Source: Tatumella citrea
GTDB lineage: Bacteria; Pseudomonadota; Gammaproteobacteria; Enterobacterales; Enterobacteriaceae
Length of the DNA: 64,000 nt
Direction: 5' to 3'
NCBI RefSeq assembly: GCF_002163585.1
Contig: NZ_CP015579.1
Span: 2,728,001-2,792,000 of the forward strand
In this document: in pieces, positions 44,967 to 55,230 of the stretch
Layout: each line of letters starts with the position of its first letter
Position numbering within the stretch: position 1 is the stretch's first letter
Notes under the pieces: generated by a model
Databases searched by the model: none
Told to the model about the DNA's origin: nothing
Seen by the model: the letters and a program-made list of their open reading frames with translations, nothing else
Made by a program: the position numbers and the translations under genes

Positions 44967-45311
44967 AAACATTCCATTTTTGAGTGAAAAATAATGCCCC
45001 GATTATGTGCGATAAAACACGTTAATCTGCATCAGTATCTTCTGAAATCCCGTCGTAACTACATTCAGGCCAACAGAAATGTCACTGCGCTGGCGGTCTG
45101 CGAGACCGCTAACGTTTCGCATTGTCTGCTGTCAGTAATGATTATTCTCTTAATAACCGGGCAATGCCAGCCTTCAACCTCAGCAATTCCCGGTTTTACG
45201 GGAATTATCACGACTCGCTCGCCTGAGGGTTGACGCTATCCCCCCCGTAAACGTTCTGCGGGGCAGAAAAGACAGGTTCCTGAGCACACTGACGACAAAC
45301 AGGTTATCAGG
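44967..45311. other. Intergenic region galF-asmA (345 bp)
   Basis: Holds the galF upstream region. An inverted repeat GCGGTCT/AGACCGC (45093-45099, 45103-45109) and CCCCG/CGGGG near 45243-45260 are visible. No ops element and no convincing reading frame. Confidence 0.5.
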
Positions 45312-47108
45312 CTATTTTTTTCCGTTGGATTTATTGTTGCGGTCAACCCACTGATTAATCCGGTTTTTCATCTCGTTACGCAGGTCTCCATTCATTAACT
45401 GACTGACGGGTAACGAGTATTGCAGCTTGTCCCAGGGGCCATAAAAACGTACCGGCACGGCCTGCTCAGACAGTAATTTCACCAGCTTACTGTCACCTTT
45501 CCAGTCTTTCATCATCAACCCGAATGCCACATCCATTGTCCGGTGAGCGAAATCAATATTGCCCTGGCCAGTCAGATTCATATCACTGTTTTCGCCCTGT
45601 AACTGAGAAATCGTCAGATTTCCCGGAGTCAGGCTGATATTGCCGTTCAGTGGCGGGACCTGAGCGCGTGTCACACTGTCGGAATGAACACGATCACTGG
45701 TTCTTGCCACAGCATCACTCACCATCTGTCGCAAATTAAACGGAGCTGTATCCAGTTGAGATACTGTCAGATCTGCCTGCCCCTGCCACTGGTTGAGGAT
45801 GTCCGAATTACTTAATCCCTGACCACTAAACTGCCCTTTCATCGTCAGCTCGCCCCGTAATGCCTGTGGTAGTTGCAGGAAGGCCAGTGCAGGCTGAATC
45901 TGAATATTCTGTAAATCCGGTTCGAAAGTCACCTGCGCCACGTCAGAACGCAGATCAATCTGACCTGGTAAAGAGAAATGACCATCACCCAACTGGCCGG
46001 ACAGTGTATCGATGGTCATTAATCCGCGATTATTGGTTGCGGCCAGTTGCAACGCTTTAAGTTGTAAGCCCCGCCAGACTGCACTGTCAGCATGAATACT
46101 GATATCCATCATCGCAGTACGAAGCCAGGCTTCCTGTAACGGCTGACTATCGGTGTCTGAAATAACCGGTGCTCTCACTGCCTGTCTGGCAGCCTGACTT
46201 CCTGACTCTCTGGCGGAGGTCAGTAACTGGTCGAAATCGGCGGTTTTCGAGGTCAGATTCAGCTGTAACGCTGGTGCAGGGAGTAAATGGCCATGAATAT
46301 CGCCGGAAAAATCACTGTTATTGGCCTGTAATGACAACCCTGTCACATCAAACTGACTGCCGGCGGGACGCCAGACAGCATTAAACGATGCATGGCCATT
46401 GATTCCTTCGGCAGGCAGATCGACACCGGAAATCTGATAACTGGCCTGGGATATCTGCAATCCCAGTTGCTGAGGATACTGAGTCGCGTCCAGGTGCCCG
46501 GTCACATCCAGCACCAGGTTTTGCTGATTACGTGATGCCCGGCTGCTGAACTCAAACTTTCCTTGTTTATCCTGTTGCTGATGGATAGTCAGATTAACAT
46601 CACGAAAGTTGATCTGATTACCATGGGCGTCCTGCCAGATAAACAGGCTATCAGCAATGTTTAGCCGGGCAATATTAAAACTCCAGCCGCGCCCAAAGGA
46701 CCCGAAAGCCGGGCTTTCTGATGGAGCTACAGGCTCACCATGCTGATGTTCACGGGTGGTAGAAGGAAGATCACGAATGACGGCATTTTTCAGTAATACC
46801 TGACTGACTTTAAGCTGATGGGAAAGTAGCGGCAATAATTCAACATCCAGCCGCATGTTTTCAGCGGTGACCGCGGGTTCAGTTGCCCCCGGGGCGGTCA
46901 GGGAGATCTGATCACTAAGGATGCTCAACCGTGGCCAGACATGCCAGCGTAATTCACCGGAGAGTTTTAACTGATAACCACTGCGTTTGGCGACTTCCTG
47001 AGCCATATATCCGCGAAATTCATTCGGATTCACCAGCATGACCAGTGCCGTCATTCCCGCGACAACGACCACCAGTAATATCGCCAATGTGGTTATCAAT
47101 CTTCTCAT
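45312..47108 (-). CDS. asmA: AsmA, inner-membrane anchored outer-membrane assembly / lipid transport protein
   Basis: A 598-residue member of the AsmA-like group (with YhdP, TamB) implicated in phospholipid transport to the outer membrane and originally found through OmpF assembly. One N-terminal membrane anchor (LITTLAILLVVVVAGMTALV) is followed by a long periplasmic beta-rich groove, as shown by repeated short hydrophobic/polar strands. DUF3971-like C-terminal region. It lies upstream of galF and downstream of dcd on the same strand, as in E. coli. Confidence 0.93.
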   Translation of the reverse strand: MRRLITTLAILLVVVVAGMTALVMLVNPNEFRGYMAQEVAKRSGYQLKLSGELRWHVWPRLSILSDQISLTAPGATEPAVTAENMRLDVELLPLLSHQLKVSQVLLKNAVIRDLPSTTREHQHGEPVAPSESPAFGSFGRGWSFNIARLNIADSLFIWQDAHGNQINFRDVNLTIHQQQDKQGKFEFSSRASRNQQNLVLDVTGHLDATQYPQQLGLQISQASYQISGVDLPAEGINGHASFNAVWRPAGSQFDVTGLSLQANNSDFSGDIHGHLLPAPALQLNLTSKTADFDQLLTSARESGSQAARQAVRAPVISDTDSQPLQEAWLRTAMMDISIHADSAVWRGLQLKALQLAATNNRGLMTIDTLSGQLGDGHFSLPGQIDLRSDVAQVTFEPDLQNIQIQPALAFLQLPQALRGELTMKGQFSGQGLSNSDILNQWQGQADLTVSQLDTAPFNLRQMVSDAVARTSDRVHSDSVTRAQVPPLNGNISLTPGNLTISQLQGENSDMNLTGQGNIDFAHRTMDVAFGLMMKDWKGDSKLVKLLSEQAVPVRFYGPWDKLQYSLPVSQLMNGDLRNEMKNRINQWVDRNNKSNGKK

Positions 47109-47128
47109 ACCATCCCCGGTGTGATTCT

Positions 47129-47710
47129 TTAGTCTTTGTCGATCCTGCTGGCTACTGCACCCTGTTGATCACGATATTTTGCATCTTCTCTGCGGTTATA
47201 GGGACGCAGAGCCGGGCCTGACAAAGGTTCGAAACTTAATGCTCCTATCAACATACCCGGTCGGAGCGCTAATGGCAATTTACCTGAATTATAAAACTCC
47301 AGCACAATCCGGCCTTTCCAGCCAGGATCGATGCGATGCGCGGTAACGTGTACCATCAGCCCAAGCCGCGCCAGCGATGAACGGCCATCCAGCCAGCCCA
47401 CCAAATCATCCGGCAAAGTCACTGACTCCAGAGTTACTGCCAGCGCCAGCTCTCCCGGGTGAAGGAAAAAGGCATCCCCTTCCGGCAGAACAATCTCGTC
47501 ACTCATTACACGATCAAGCGCAGCACTCACTTCATCTTTCGGGCCGCTGAGGTCAATGAATGCAGCAGTATGACCACGGAAGGTCCGAAATTTATTACCC
47601 AGTCGCACGTCAACTGTAGCACCACTGATACGTTCAACAGGCGGACGAGGTGAAATTTCAAGCCGGCCAGTGTCCAGCCAGATTTCTATATCGCGGTCGC
47701 ACAATCTCAT
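47129..47710 (-). CDS. dcd: dCTP deaminase
   Basis: Converts dCTP to dUTP, the main source of dTMP in enterobacteria. A homotrimeric enzyme of 193 residues. Conserved [17 protein letters not shown] and the catalytic Glu in [11 protein letters not shown] are present. 20 bases upstream of asmA and after udk in a probable udk-dcd-asmA operon. Confidence 0.97.
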   Translation of the reverse strand: MRLCDRDIEIWLDTGRLEISPRPPVERISGATVDVRLGNKFRTFRGHTAAFIDLSGPKDEVSAALDRVMSDEIVLPEGDAFFLHPGELALAVTLESVTLPDDLVGWLDGRSSLARLGLMVHVTAHRIDPGWKGRIVLEFYNSGKLPLALRPGMLIGALSFEPLSGPALRPYNRREDAKYRDQQGAVASRIDKD

Positions 47711-47767
47711 GCAGATCTCTCCCTAACACTAGTCAGAGGGAAGAGTTGCTTCCTCCCCCTGCCATCA

Positions 47768-48409
47768 TTATTCAAAAAACTGATTTATTTTTGCTTTAAG
47801 TATATCGATAGCAATACGATTTTTCCCGCCACGCGGAACAATGATATCGGCATACTGTTTTGAGGGTTCAATAAACTGCAGAAACATTGGCCGGACGGTT
47901 TTCTGGTACTGAGTCATTACTGAATCCATTGACCTGCCGCGTTCATTGACATCACGCTTCATCCTGCGCATCAGACAAATATCCAGAGGCGTATCCACAA
48001 AAATGGAAAAATTCATTTCATTACGCAACCTGGCATCTGTCAGTAACAGGATCCCTTCGAGGATAATGACTTTTTTCGGCAGCAGCTTAATCGTTTCTTT
48101 CATCCGTGTATGTTCAGAATAGCTGTAAACCGGAAGGTCTATCGCATTCCCGGCTTTAATTGCCTGCAAATGCGTCAGTAACAAATCATGGTCCATCGCA
48201 TTTGGATGGTCATAATTAGTTTTAATCCTCTCTTCCATAGTGAGGTGGCTTTGATCCCGGTAATAACAATCTTCGGGAATCACACCGATATGCTCGTCAC
48301 CCACCTGGTCACGAATTTCACGGTAGAGAGTGCTGGCAATCAAACTTTTACCGGAGGCCGAAGCTCCGGCAATGCCCACGATTACGCACTGATGGAACGT
48401 GTCAGTCAT
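47768..48409 (-). CDS. udk: Uridine kinase
   Basis: Salvage kinase for uridine and cytidine, 213 residues. P-loop [11 protein letters not shown], the Asp-containing [11 protein letters not shown] and the lid Arg segment [18 protein letters not shown] are intact. It is the first gene of the udk-dcd-asmA unit. Confidence 0.97.
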   Translation of the reverse strand: MTDTFHQCVIVGIAGASASGKSLIASTLYREIRDQVGDEHIGVIPEDCYYRDQSHLTMEERIKTNYDHPNAMDHDLLLTHLQAIKAGNAIDLPVYSYSEHTRMKETIKLLPKKVIILEGILLLTDARLRNEMNFSIFVDTPLDICLMRRMKRDVNERGRSMDSVMTQYQKTVRPMFLQFIEPSKQYADIIVPRGGKNRIAIDILKAKINQFFE

Positions 48410-48664
48410 ACTTTTTTGAGACCTGAAACTGAAGCCGGTAGTTTCTGAAAATTAACAGAGAGTACAGGCAAATTGAGAGGGTTTACGCCGGCGATTATAG
48501 GGACTTCACGGCACTGATGCCAGAAAAATGCATCACTAATCTTCAGACTCACCCCATAGCCGGTTTTAATATTACGCTATATACTCTGCGCCCATTCTTA
48601 AACCTGATTACTGATTAATCATTTGACCTGTCCTGCCATCCGGACAGATCACACCAGGAAAAAC

Positions 48665-49291
48665 ATGTACTGGAAAAACCTGACCTATCTGGGCGACAGC
48701 ATGTTGCTGCTGCCTACAGCTGTGTTGATTGCTGTGTTTGTTTTCTGGAAAAGCGGGCGCTGGCAAACCGCTTTGGGCTGGTTAGTCACTTTTGGGGCAG
48801 CCGGCATGATTGTCAGTATTTCAAAAATTATGTTTCTCGGATTTTTTATTGGCAGCAGAACCTACAATTTCACTGGTTTCAGCGGCCATACGACGATGTC
48901 CTCCACATTCTGGCCGGTATTGATGTGGATGATTTCAGCACAATGGCCGACTCTCTGGCGGCGGATTATGATTCTCGCCGGTTATCTGTTACCGCTGGCC
49001 ATCGGTTTTTCGCGCCTCGAACTGCACGCTCATTCACCGAGTGAAGTCGTCAGCGGTGCCATCCTTGGTTTAAGCCTGAGTTCAATCTACCTGTTTATTC
49101 AGCGTGATACAGTGCTGAAAGCAATTTCCGTGATGCAACTGGCACTGTTCGTGATTATTCCGGCCTGGATTATGCTTCACGGGCAACCGGCGACCACTCA
49201 GCAATTTCTGGCTAAGCTCTCTGCCAAACTGGCAGGAATTGAAAAACCCTTTACCCGCACCGAGTTGCTGAAACTGCATTCAGCAAATTAA
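48665..49291 (+). CDS. PAP2-family membrane phosphatase
   Basis: A membrane phosphatase-like protein of 208 residues with five or six hydrophobic segments. Catalytic elements of the PAP2 superfamily are visible: the SGH motif in FTGFSGHTTMSS and the SR...H element in FSRLELHAHSPSEVVSG. The K-x6-RP element is less clear. ATG 48665 (after AGGA) is chosen; the frame extends to TTG 48623. Likely acts on lipid (undecaprenyl or phosphatidyl) phosphates, substrate unknown. It is transcribed divergently from udk. Confidence 0.8.
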   Translation: MYWKNLTYLGDSMLLLPTAVLIAVFVFWKSGRWQTALGWLVTFGAAGMIVSISKIMFLGFFIGSRTYNFTGFSGHTTMSSTFWPVLMWMISAQWPTLWRRIMILAGYLLPLAIGFSRLELHAHSPSEVVSGAILGLSLSSIYLFIQRDTVLKAISVMQLALFVIIPAWIMLHGQPATTQQFLAKLSAKLAGIEKPFTRTELLKLHSAN

Positions 49292-49365
49292 CCGCTGACC
49301 ATTTACGCCTGGCGTTTAACAAGGTAAAGTCGCCCCCTTTTTTCTGTGTTCAGGGGGCGACAGCC

Positions 49366-50718
49366 ATGTTTATTGGTTTTGATTACGGTACCGCGAACTG
49401 TTCTGTGGCGACAGAACAGGATGGCATTTTCCGCCAGTTATTGCTGGAAAAGGACTCGCCGCTGCTCCCCTCAATGATCTCAGCCCCGCTGCGTACTGTA
49501 CCCAGCGAATGGCTATATCGCTGTCATGAGGTTGGGTTTCCAACCCCGGAAAATACAGCATTGTTACAGTATGCTTTACGCCTGAATCGTGAAGAGGATA
49601 TCCGGGTCACTGCTGATAGCGTCAGTTTTGGTCTTCAGGCTCTGGAGAACTATATTGCTGATCCGGAAGATACCTGGTTTGTAAAATCCCCTAAATCTTT
49701 TCTTGGTGCCTCTGGCCTGAAATCACAGCAAATTGCGTTTTTTGAGGATCTGGTGTGCGCAATGATGCTGCGTATCCGTCAGCAGGCTGAGCAGCAGACA
49801 AATGCGCCGGTCACCCACACCGTCATTGGTCGCCCGGTCAACTTTCAGGGTACCGGCGGTGAAGAAGCAAACCGCCAGGCTCAAAATATCCTGCTACGCG
49901 CGGCACAGCGTGCCGGATTTCGTGAAGTTGAATTTCAGTACGAACCCGTTGCCGCAGGGCTGGAATTCGAAGCAACGCTCAGCGAGGAAACCCGGGTACT
50001 GGTGGTGGATATCGGCGGGGGAACCACGGACTGTTCACTGCTGTTGATGGGACCTCAGTGGCGCGATAAAGCAGACAGAGTAGCCAGTCTGCTGGGCCAC
50101 AGTGGTTGCCGGGTCGGCGGAAATGATCTGGATATTATGCTGGCATTTAAAACGCTAATGCCATTGCTGGGCCAGGGTGGCAGCACACACAAAGGTACCG
50201 GTTTACCTACCCTGCCCTGGTGGAATGCCGTGGCGATTAATGACGTCAATGCTCAAAGCCAGTTTTACTCTGCGGAATGCGGCAAATTGTTACAACAGAT
50301 GGTTAAGGACGCACAGCAGAGTGATTTGGTGCGTCGGTTGTTTAACGTATGGCGGCACAAACAAAGCTATCAACTGGTTCGCAGTGCTGAAGAAAGTAAA
50401 ATTCGCCTGTCAGACAGCGAACTGACAACCATTCCACTGCATTATCTCGACCAGGGGTTGGAAACAAAACTGGATGTCAGGCAACTGAATGAGGCCATCA
50501 GTCAGCCACTGGATAAAATGATCCAGCAAATTACTGAGGTGATGGCTTCCTCTGAGTGCGAGCCGGATGTGATTTATCTGACCGGGGGCAGTGCCCGTTC
50601 ACCGTTACTTCGTGATGCTATTGCCAAAGTATTGCCCGGGACTCCGGTGGCCAGCGGTGATGACTTTGGCTCCGTTACCCTCGGTCTGGCCCGTTGGGCA
50701 GCCACATTGTTCCGCTAA
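49366..50718 (+). CDS. yegD: Hsp70-like chaperone YegD
   Basis: An actin/Hsp70-fold ATPase of 450 residues lacking a typical substrate-binding tail. The phosphate-1 loop FIGFDYGTANCSVA, phosphate-2 loop VVDIGGGTTDCSLL and adenosine motif IYLTGGSARSPLL are present. Same place next to mdtABCD as in E. coli. Physiological client unknown. Confidence 0.94.
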   Translation: MFIGFDYGTANCSVATEQDGIFRQLLLEKDSPLLPSMISAPLRTVPSEWLYRCHEVGFPTPENTALLQYALRLNREEDIRVTADSVSFGLQALENYIADPEDTWFVKSPKSFLGASGLKSQQIAFFEDLVCAMMLRIRQQAEQQTNAPVTHTVIGRPVNFQGTGGEEANRQAQNILLRAAQRAGFREVEFQYEPVAAGLEFEATLSEETRVLVVDIGGGTTDCSLLLMGPQWRDKADRVASLLGHSGCRVGGNDLDIMLAFKTLMPLLGQGGSTHKGTGLPTLPWWNAVAINDVNAQSQFYSAECGKLLQQMVKDAQQSDLVRRLFNVWRHKQSYQLVRSAEESKIRLSDSELTTIPLHYLDQGLETKLDVRQLNEAISQPLDKMIQQITEVMASSECEPDVIYLTGGSARSPLLRDAIAKVLPGTPVASGDDFGSVTLGLARWAATLFR

Positions 50719-50721
50719 ACT

Positions 50722-50747
50722 TTACGCCCCGCAACGGGGCGTAATTT
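50722..50747 (+). terminator. Terminator after yegD
   Basis: Perfect 10-bp arms TTACGCCCCG (50722-50731) and CGGGGCGTAA (50735-50744) with a short T run. It separates yegD from mdtA. Confidence 0.75.
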
Positions 50748-50899
50748 CTGCCTGCTACTGGCAGCCTGAACAGCCCCTGGCGATCCCCTCTTCTGCTGAT
50801 ATCCATATTTCCTCCAATTTTCTACCGGAACTTAGGGTTATACTGTTGGGTCAGAGTGTGGAGATACGTCAGTTCGGATGCAGGAGAGCATAGTAAAGC

Positions 50900-52102
50900 A
50901 TGAGAGCAAAATTTCGGGTGACCACGGTGGTGCTTTTTTTACTGATACTCATTGTGCTGTCGTTAGCCGGCATCTATTTCTGGCATGCCAAAAATGCGCC
51001 TTCCACCTCTGCCAGCACTGCCTCCGGACAAAGTTCTCCCGGGCACAACCTGGCGGTGCCGGTGCAAATTGCCACGGTTCATCGTGAAACAGTACCGCAA
51101 TTTATCTCTGCACTGGGCACAGTAACGGCCTCAGCCATTGTCACCGTTCGTAGCCGTGTTGACGGACAACTTATGGCGTTGCATTTTCACGAAGGCGATA
51201 CCGTGACTGCCGGTCAGTTACTGGCAGAAATTGACCCGCGTCCCTACAATGTTGCTCTGTTGCAGGCCCAGGGGCAGTTGGCCAAGGATCAGGCAACTCT
51301 GAACAATGCTCTCAATGATCTGCGTCGCTATCAAAAACTTGCCCCTTCCAAACTGGTTTCACAGCAGGATCTGGACAGCCAGCAGGCACTGGTTCGTGAA
51401 AGTGAAGGTACGATAAAGAGTGATCAGGCCTCAGTGGATAATGCACAGCTTAATCTGACTTACAGCCGGATTACTGCGCCAATCAGTGGCCGCGTCGGCC
51501 TGAAACAGGTAGATGCAGGCAACTACATCACCGCCAGCGATACAACCGGAATCGTGGTTATCACCCAAACTCATCCGATTGATGTAGTTTTTACCGTCCC
51601 TGAAGCCGCCATCGGGCAGGTTGTCAGCGCGATGAAACAGGGACAACCGGTTCTGGCTGAAGCCTGGGATCGCAGTGACAGCCATAAACTGGCCGAGGGT
51701 AGCCTGCTGAGTCTGGATAACCAGATAGACAGCACTACCGGCACGCTTAAAATTAAAGCCCGGTTTGCCAATCAGGATGACCAGTTGTTCCCTAATCAGT
51801 TCGTCAACATCCATCTGCGGGTCAGCACCCTGGCCGATGCCCTGTTGATGCCGGTTTCCGCATTGCAGATGAATACTGAAGGCCACTTTGTCTGGATTGT
51901 CAGTCAACAAAACACCGTCAGCAGAAAACAGGTAACTGTTGGTCTGCAACAGGATCAGCAAGTAGTGATTACCGCCGGGCTGAGCGCCGGAGACAGTGTA
52001 ATCACCGATGGTATTGACCGTTTAACTGAAGGTTCTGCGGTAAATATTGTTCAGGGCTCATCGGCAGAGGCCGACAGCGATGCCGGAGGTACCGGCCAAT
52101 GA
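50900..52102 (+). CDS. mdtA: Multidrug efflux membrane-fusion protein MdtA
   Basis: Periplasmic adaptor linking MdtBC to TolC; exports novobiocin, bile salts and other compounds in E. coli. A single N-terminal anchor ([20 protein letters not shown]), a lipoyl/hairpin region ([40 protein letters not shown]) and the beta-barrel. 400 residues. Its stop overlaps mdtB by four bases. The 180-base upstream region should hold a BaeR site, which I could not place with confidence. Confidence 0.95.
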   Translation: MRAKFRVTTVVLFLLILIVLSLAGIYFWHAKNAPSTSASTASGQSSPGHNLAVPVQIATVHRETVPQFISALGTVTASAIVTVRSRVDGQLMALHFHEGDTVTAGQLLAEIDPRPYNVALLQAQGQLAKDQATLNNALNDLRRYQKLAPSKLVSQQDLDSQQALVRESEGTIKSDQASVDNAQLNLTYSRITAPISGRVGLKQVDAGNYITASDTTGIVVITQTHPIDVVFTVPEAAIGQVVSAMKQGQPVLAEAWDRSDSHKLAEGSLLSLDNQIDSTTGTLKIKARFANQDDQLFPNQFVNIHLRVSTLADALLMPVSALQMNTEGHFVWIVSQQNTVSRKQVTVGLQQDQQVVITAGLSAGDSVITDGIDRLTEGSAVNIVQGSSAEADSDAGGTGQ

Positions 52103-55100
52103 ACCTGCTGCCGGACAGCTCTTCCGGCGGACCCTCCCGCCAGTTTATTCTGAGGCCGGTAGCCACCACTTTACTGATGGTTGCTATCGTGCTGGCCGGT
52201 ATTCTCGGCTACCATTTTCTGCCGGTATCGGCATTACCCGAAGTGGATTACCCGACTATTCAGGTAGTGACTCAGTATCCCGGGGCCAGTCCGGAAGTGA
52301 TGACCTCGGCGGTAACCGCGCCACTGGAACGTCAGTTTGGGCAGATGTCAGGTCTGAAACAGATGTCCTCCGGCAGTTCCGGCGGCGCGTCTGTCGTCAC
52401 GCTACAGTTTCAGCTATCTCTGCCGCTGGATATTGCAGAACAGGAAGTTCAGGCTGCTATCAATGCCGCTATGAGCTACCTGCCGGATGATTTACCCAAT
52501 CCTCCCGTCTACAACAAAGTCAATCCGGCCGACCCGCCAATTATGACACTGGCTGTGACCACCTCCAGCCTGCCACTGACCCGGGTGCAGGATTTGGTGG
52601 AAACTCGTATTGCTCAGAAAATTTCCCAGGTCAGCGGTGTCGGGCTGGTAACTCTCGCCGGGGGCCAGCGCCCGTCAGTCCGGGTTGCCCTTAATGCACA
52701 GGCGCTGGCCGCATTAGGGCTGACCAGTGAGGATGTGCGTACCGCTATCGATAACGGCAACGTTAACACAGCTAAAGGAAGCCTGGACGGTCCCGAACGG
52801 GCAATAACTTTATCGGCAAACGACCAGTTACAAAGTGCCGAAGACTACCGGCAGTTAATTATCAGCTATCGGAATAATGGCCCCGTCAGGCTGGGGGATG
52901 TGGCCACCGTCACTCAGGGGGCCGAGAACCAGTGGCTGGGAGCCTGGAGTAACGGGCATGCTGCCATTATCCTGAATGTTCTGCGTCAGCCAGGGGCAAA
53001 TATTATTGATACCGCAGATAATATTCGCGCCCTGCTGCCCACCCTGAAGAGTAATCTGCCGGCGTCTGTGAAGCTGGAACTGATCAGCGACCGGACCATG
53101 AATATCCGTGCATCCGTCAGTGACACCCGGTTTGAATTACTGCTGGCGATTGCGCTGGTGGTGATGATTATTTATCTGTTTCTACGCAATATTCCGGCCA
53201 CTATTATTCCGGCAGTCGCAGTGCCATTGTCACTGATTGGTACCTTTGCTGCGATGTATCTGCTGGGATTCTCTGTGAATAATCTGACGTTAATGGCTCT
53301 GACTATCGCTACCGGATTTGTGGTAGATGATGCCATTGTCGTCATTGAAAACATCTCACGGCACATCGAAAAAGGCGTCCCACCATTGCAGGCGGCACTG
53401 CGGGGTGCCGGTGAAATTGGCTTTACTATTATTTCTCTGACTATCTCCCTGATTGCCGTGCTCATCCCGCTACTGTTTATGGGCGATGTTGTTGGCCGCT
53501 TATTCCGGGAGTTCGCCGTCACTCTGGCGGTTTCTATTCTGATCTCAGCAGTCGTGTCGCTAACTCTGACTCCGATGATGTGCGCACGAATGCTAAAAAA
53601 TGGCACTTTGCATCAGCAGAACCGGTTCTCTCTGGCCTGCGAACGAATGTTTGAGCGGATGATTGCTGGCTATGGTCGCCTGCTCAGCCGGGTACTTAAT
53701 CACCCCTGGCTGACATTAGGAGTTGCTATCGGCACTCTGGTGCTGACGATAGTTCTCTGGGTTTTAATTCCAAAAGGTTTCTTTCCGCAACAGGATAACG
53801 GGCTGATCCTGGCCAGTGTCCAGGGCCCGCAAAATGTCTCGTGGACCAGCATGACACAGCGCACCCGTGAGGTTACGGACATTTTGGAGAAAGATCCGGA
53901 TGTAGCCAACGTCAGTGCCTTTGTCGGTATCGACGGAACTAACCCGTCGCTGAATAATGCGCGGTTGCAGATTACCCTGAAACCGCTCTCTGACCGACAT
54001 GACCGCATTCCACAAATTGAACAACGATTACAACAATCAGTTAGCCGCCTGCCTGGTATCAGTTTATGGATGCAGGCAGTACAGGATCTGACGATTGATA
54101 CTGAAGCCAGCCGTACTCCTTACCAGTTTACCCTGCAATCCCCTTCGCAGGAGTCTCTTGCCGAATGGATACCTAAACTTCTTAGCGAACTGCAAAAAGC
54201 ACCGCAATTACGCGAGGTTAGCAGCAACTGGCAGGATCAGGGCAATGAAGCCTTTATCCGTGTAGACCGCGATACCGCCAGCAGGCTGGGCATTACTATG
54301 GCTGATATTGATAATGCCCTCTACGATGCTTTCGGCCAGAGACTGATTTCCACCATCTATACCCAGTCCAGTCAGTACCGGGTGGTATTGTCTCAACAGA
54401 CAGGAATGGCTCCGGGATTACAGGCACTACAGAATATCCGCCTGACTAACAGTGATGGCGGTACGATCCCACTGACGTCTATTGCCCGGGTAGAACAGCG
54501 CCATGCTCTGCTGGCAATTAACCATCTGGATCAGTTTCCTGCGGCGACAGTATCTTTTGATGTTGCCAGTGGCTATTCACTTGGCGAAGCGGTTAATGCC
54601 ATTACTGATATCGAAAATCAGCTGAATCTACCCTCAGACATGCTGACCCATTTCCAGGGAAGTACCCTCGCCTTTAAAGCAGCTCTTTCCGGTACAGTCT
54701 GGTTAGTTATTGCCTCAATCGTTGCGATGTATATCGTACTGGGTATTCTTTATGAAAGTTTTATTCATCCGGTCACGATTCTCTCTACCCTGCCCACCGC
54801 AGGGGTTGGTGCATTACTGGCACTGCTGATCTCCGGTCATGAACTGGATATCATCGCAATTATCGGCATTATTCTGCTGATTGGTATCGTCAAGAAAAAC
54901 GCCATCATGATGATCGATTTTGCGCTCTCTGCAGAACGCAATCAGGGCATTGCCCCGCAGGAAGCGATTTATCAGGCCTGCCTGCTACGTTTCAGACCAA
55001 TACTGATGACTACTATGGCTGCGCTGCTGGGCGCTCTGCCTCTGATGCTGAGCTTTGGAGTTGGTGCTGAGTTACGCCGACCGTTGGGTATCGCCATGGC

Positions 55101-55230
55101 CGGTGGTCTGATTGTCAGCCAGGTGCTGACCCTGTTTACCACCCCGGTTATCTATCTGCTGTTTGACCGGCTAAGTCATCGCCTGAAAAAGAGCAACGAT
55201 TCTCAGTCGGCGCCGGAGTCGTTACCGTGA
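52099..55230 (+). CDS. mdtB: RND efflux pump subunit MdtB
   Basis: Inner-membrane RND transporter of 1043 residues with the twelve-helix plan and two large periplasmic loops. It works as the B2C heterotrimer with MdtC. The proton-relay Asp pair is in [18 protein letters not shown]. The N-terminal [20 protein letters not shown] and the C-terminal [20 protein letters not shown] are typical. Overlaps both neighbours by four bases. Confidence 0.97.
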   Translation: MNLLPDSSSGGPSRQFILRPVATTLLMVAIVLAGILGYHFLPVSALPEVDYPTIQVVTQYPGASPEVMTSAVTAPLERQFGQMSGLKQMSSGSSGGASVVTLQFQLSLPLDIAEQEVQAAINAAMSYLPDDLPNPPVYNKVNPADPPIMTLAVTTSSLPLTRVQDLVETRIAQKISQVSGVGLVTLAGGQRPSVRVALNAQALAALGLTSEDVRTAIDNGNVNTAKGSLDGPERAITLSANDQLQSAEDYRQLIISYRNNGPVRLGDVATVTQGAENQWLGAWSNGHAAIILNVLRQPGANIIDTADNIRALLPTLKSNLPASVKLELISDRTMNIRASVSDTRFELLLAIALVVMIIYLFLRNIPATIIPAVAVPLSLIGTFAAMYLLGFSVNNLTLMALTIATGFVVDDAIVVIENISRHIEKGVPPLQAALRGAGEIGFTIISLTISLIAVLIPLLFMGDVVGRLFREFAVTLAVSILISAVVSLTLTPMMCARMLKNGTLHQQNRFSLACERMFERMIAGYGRLLSRVLNHPWLTLGVAIGTLVLTIVLWVLIPKGFFPQQDNGLILASVQGPQNVSWTSMTQRTREVTDILEKDPDVANVSAFVGIDGTNPSLNNARLQITLKPLSDRHDRIPQIEQRLQQSVSRLPGISLWMQAVQDLTIDTEASRTPYQFTLQSPSQESLAEWIPKLLSELQKAPQLREVSSNWQDQGNEAFIRVDRDTASRLGITMADIDNALYDAFGQRLISTIYTQSSQYRVVLSQQTGMAPGLQALQNIRLTNSDGGTIPLTSIARVEQRHALLAINHLDQFPAATVSFDVASGYSLGEAVNAITDIENQLNLPSDMLTHFQGSTLAFKAALSGTVWLVIASIVAMYIVLGILYESFIHPVTILSTLPTAGVGALLALLISGHELDIIAIIGIILLIGIVKKNAIMMIDFALSAERNQGIAPQEAIYQACLLRFRPILMTTMAALLGALPLMLSFGVGAELRRPLGIAMAGGLIVSQVLTLFTTPVIYLLFDRLSHRLKKSNDSQSAPESLP

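Noticed and set aside
44994-45233. 79-codon forward frame between galF and asmA
   Set aside because: No ribosome-binding site, no domain, and composition like non-coding DNA.
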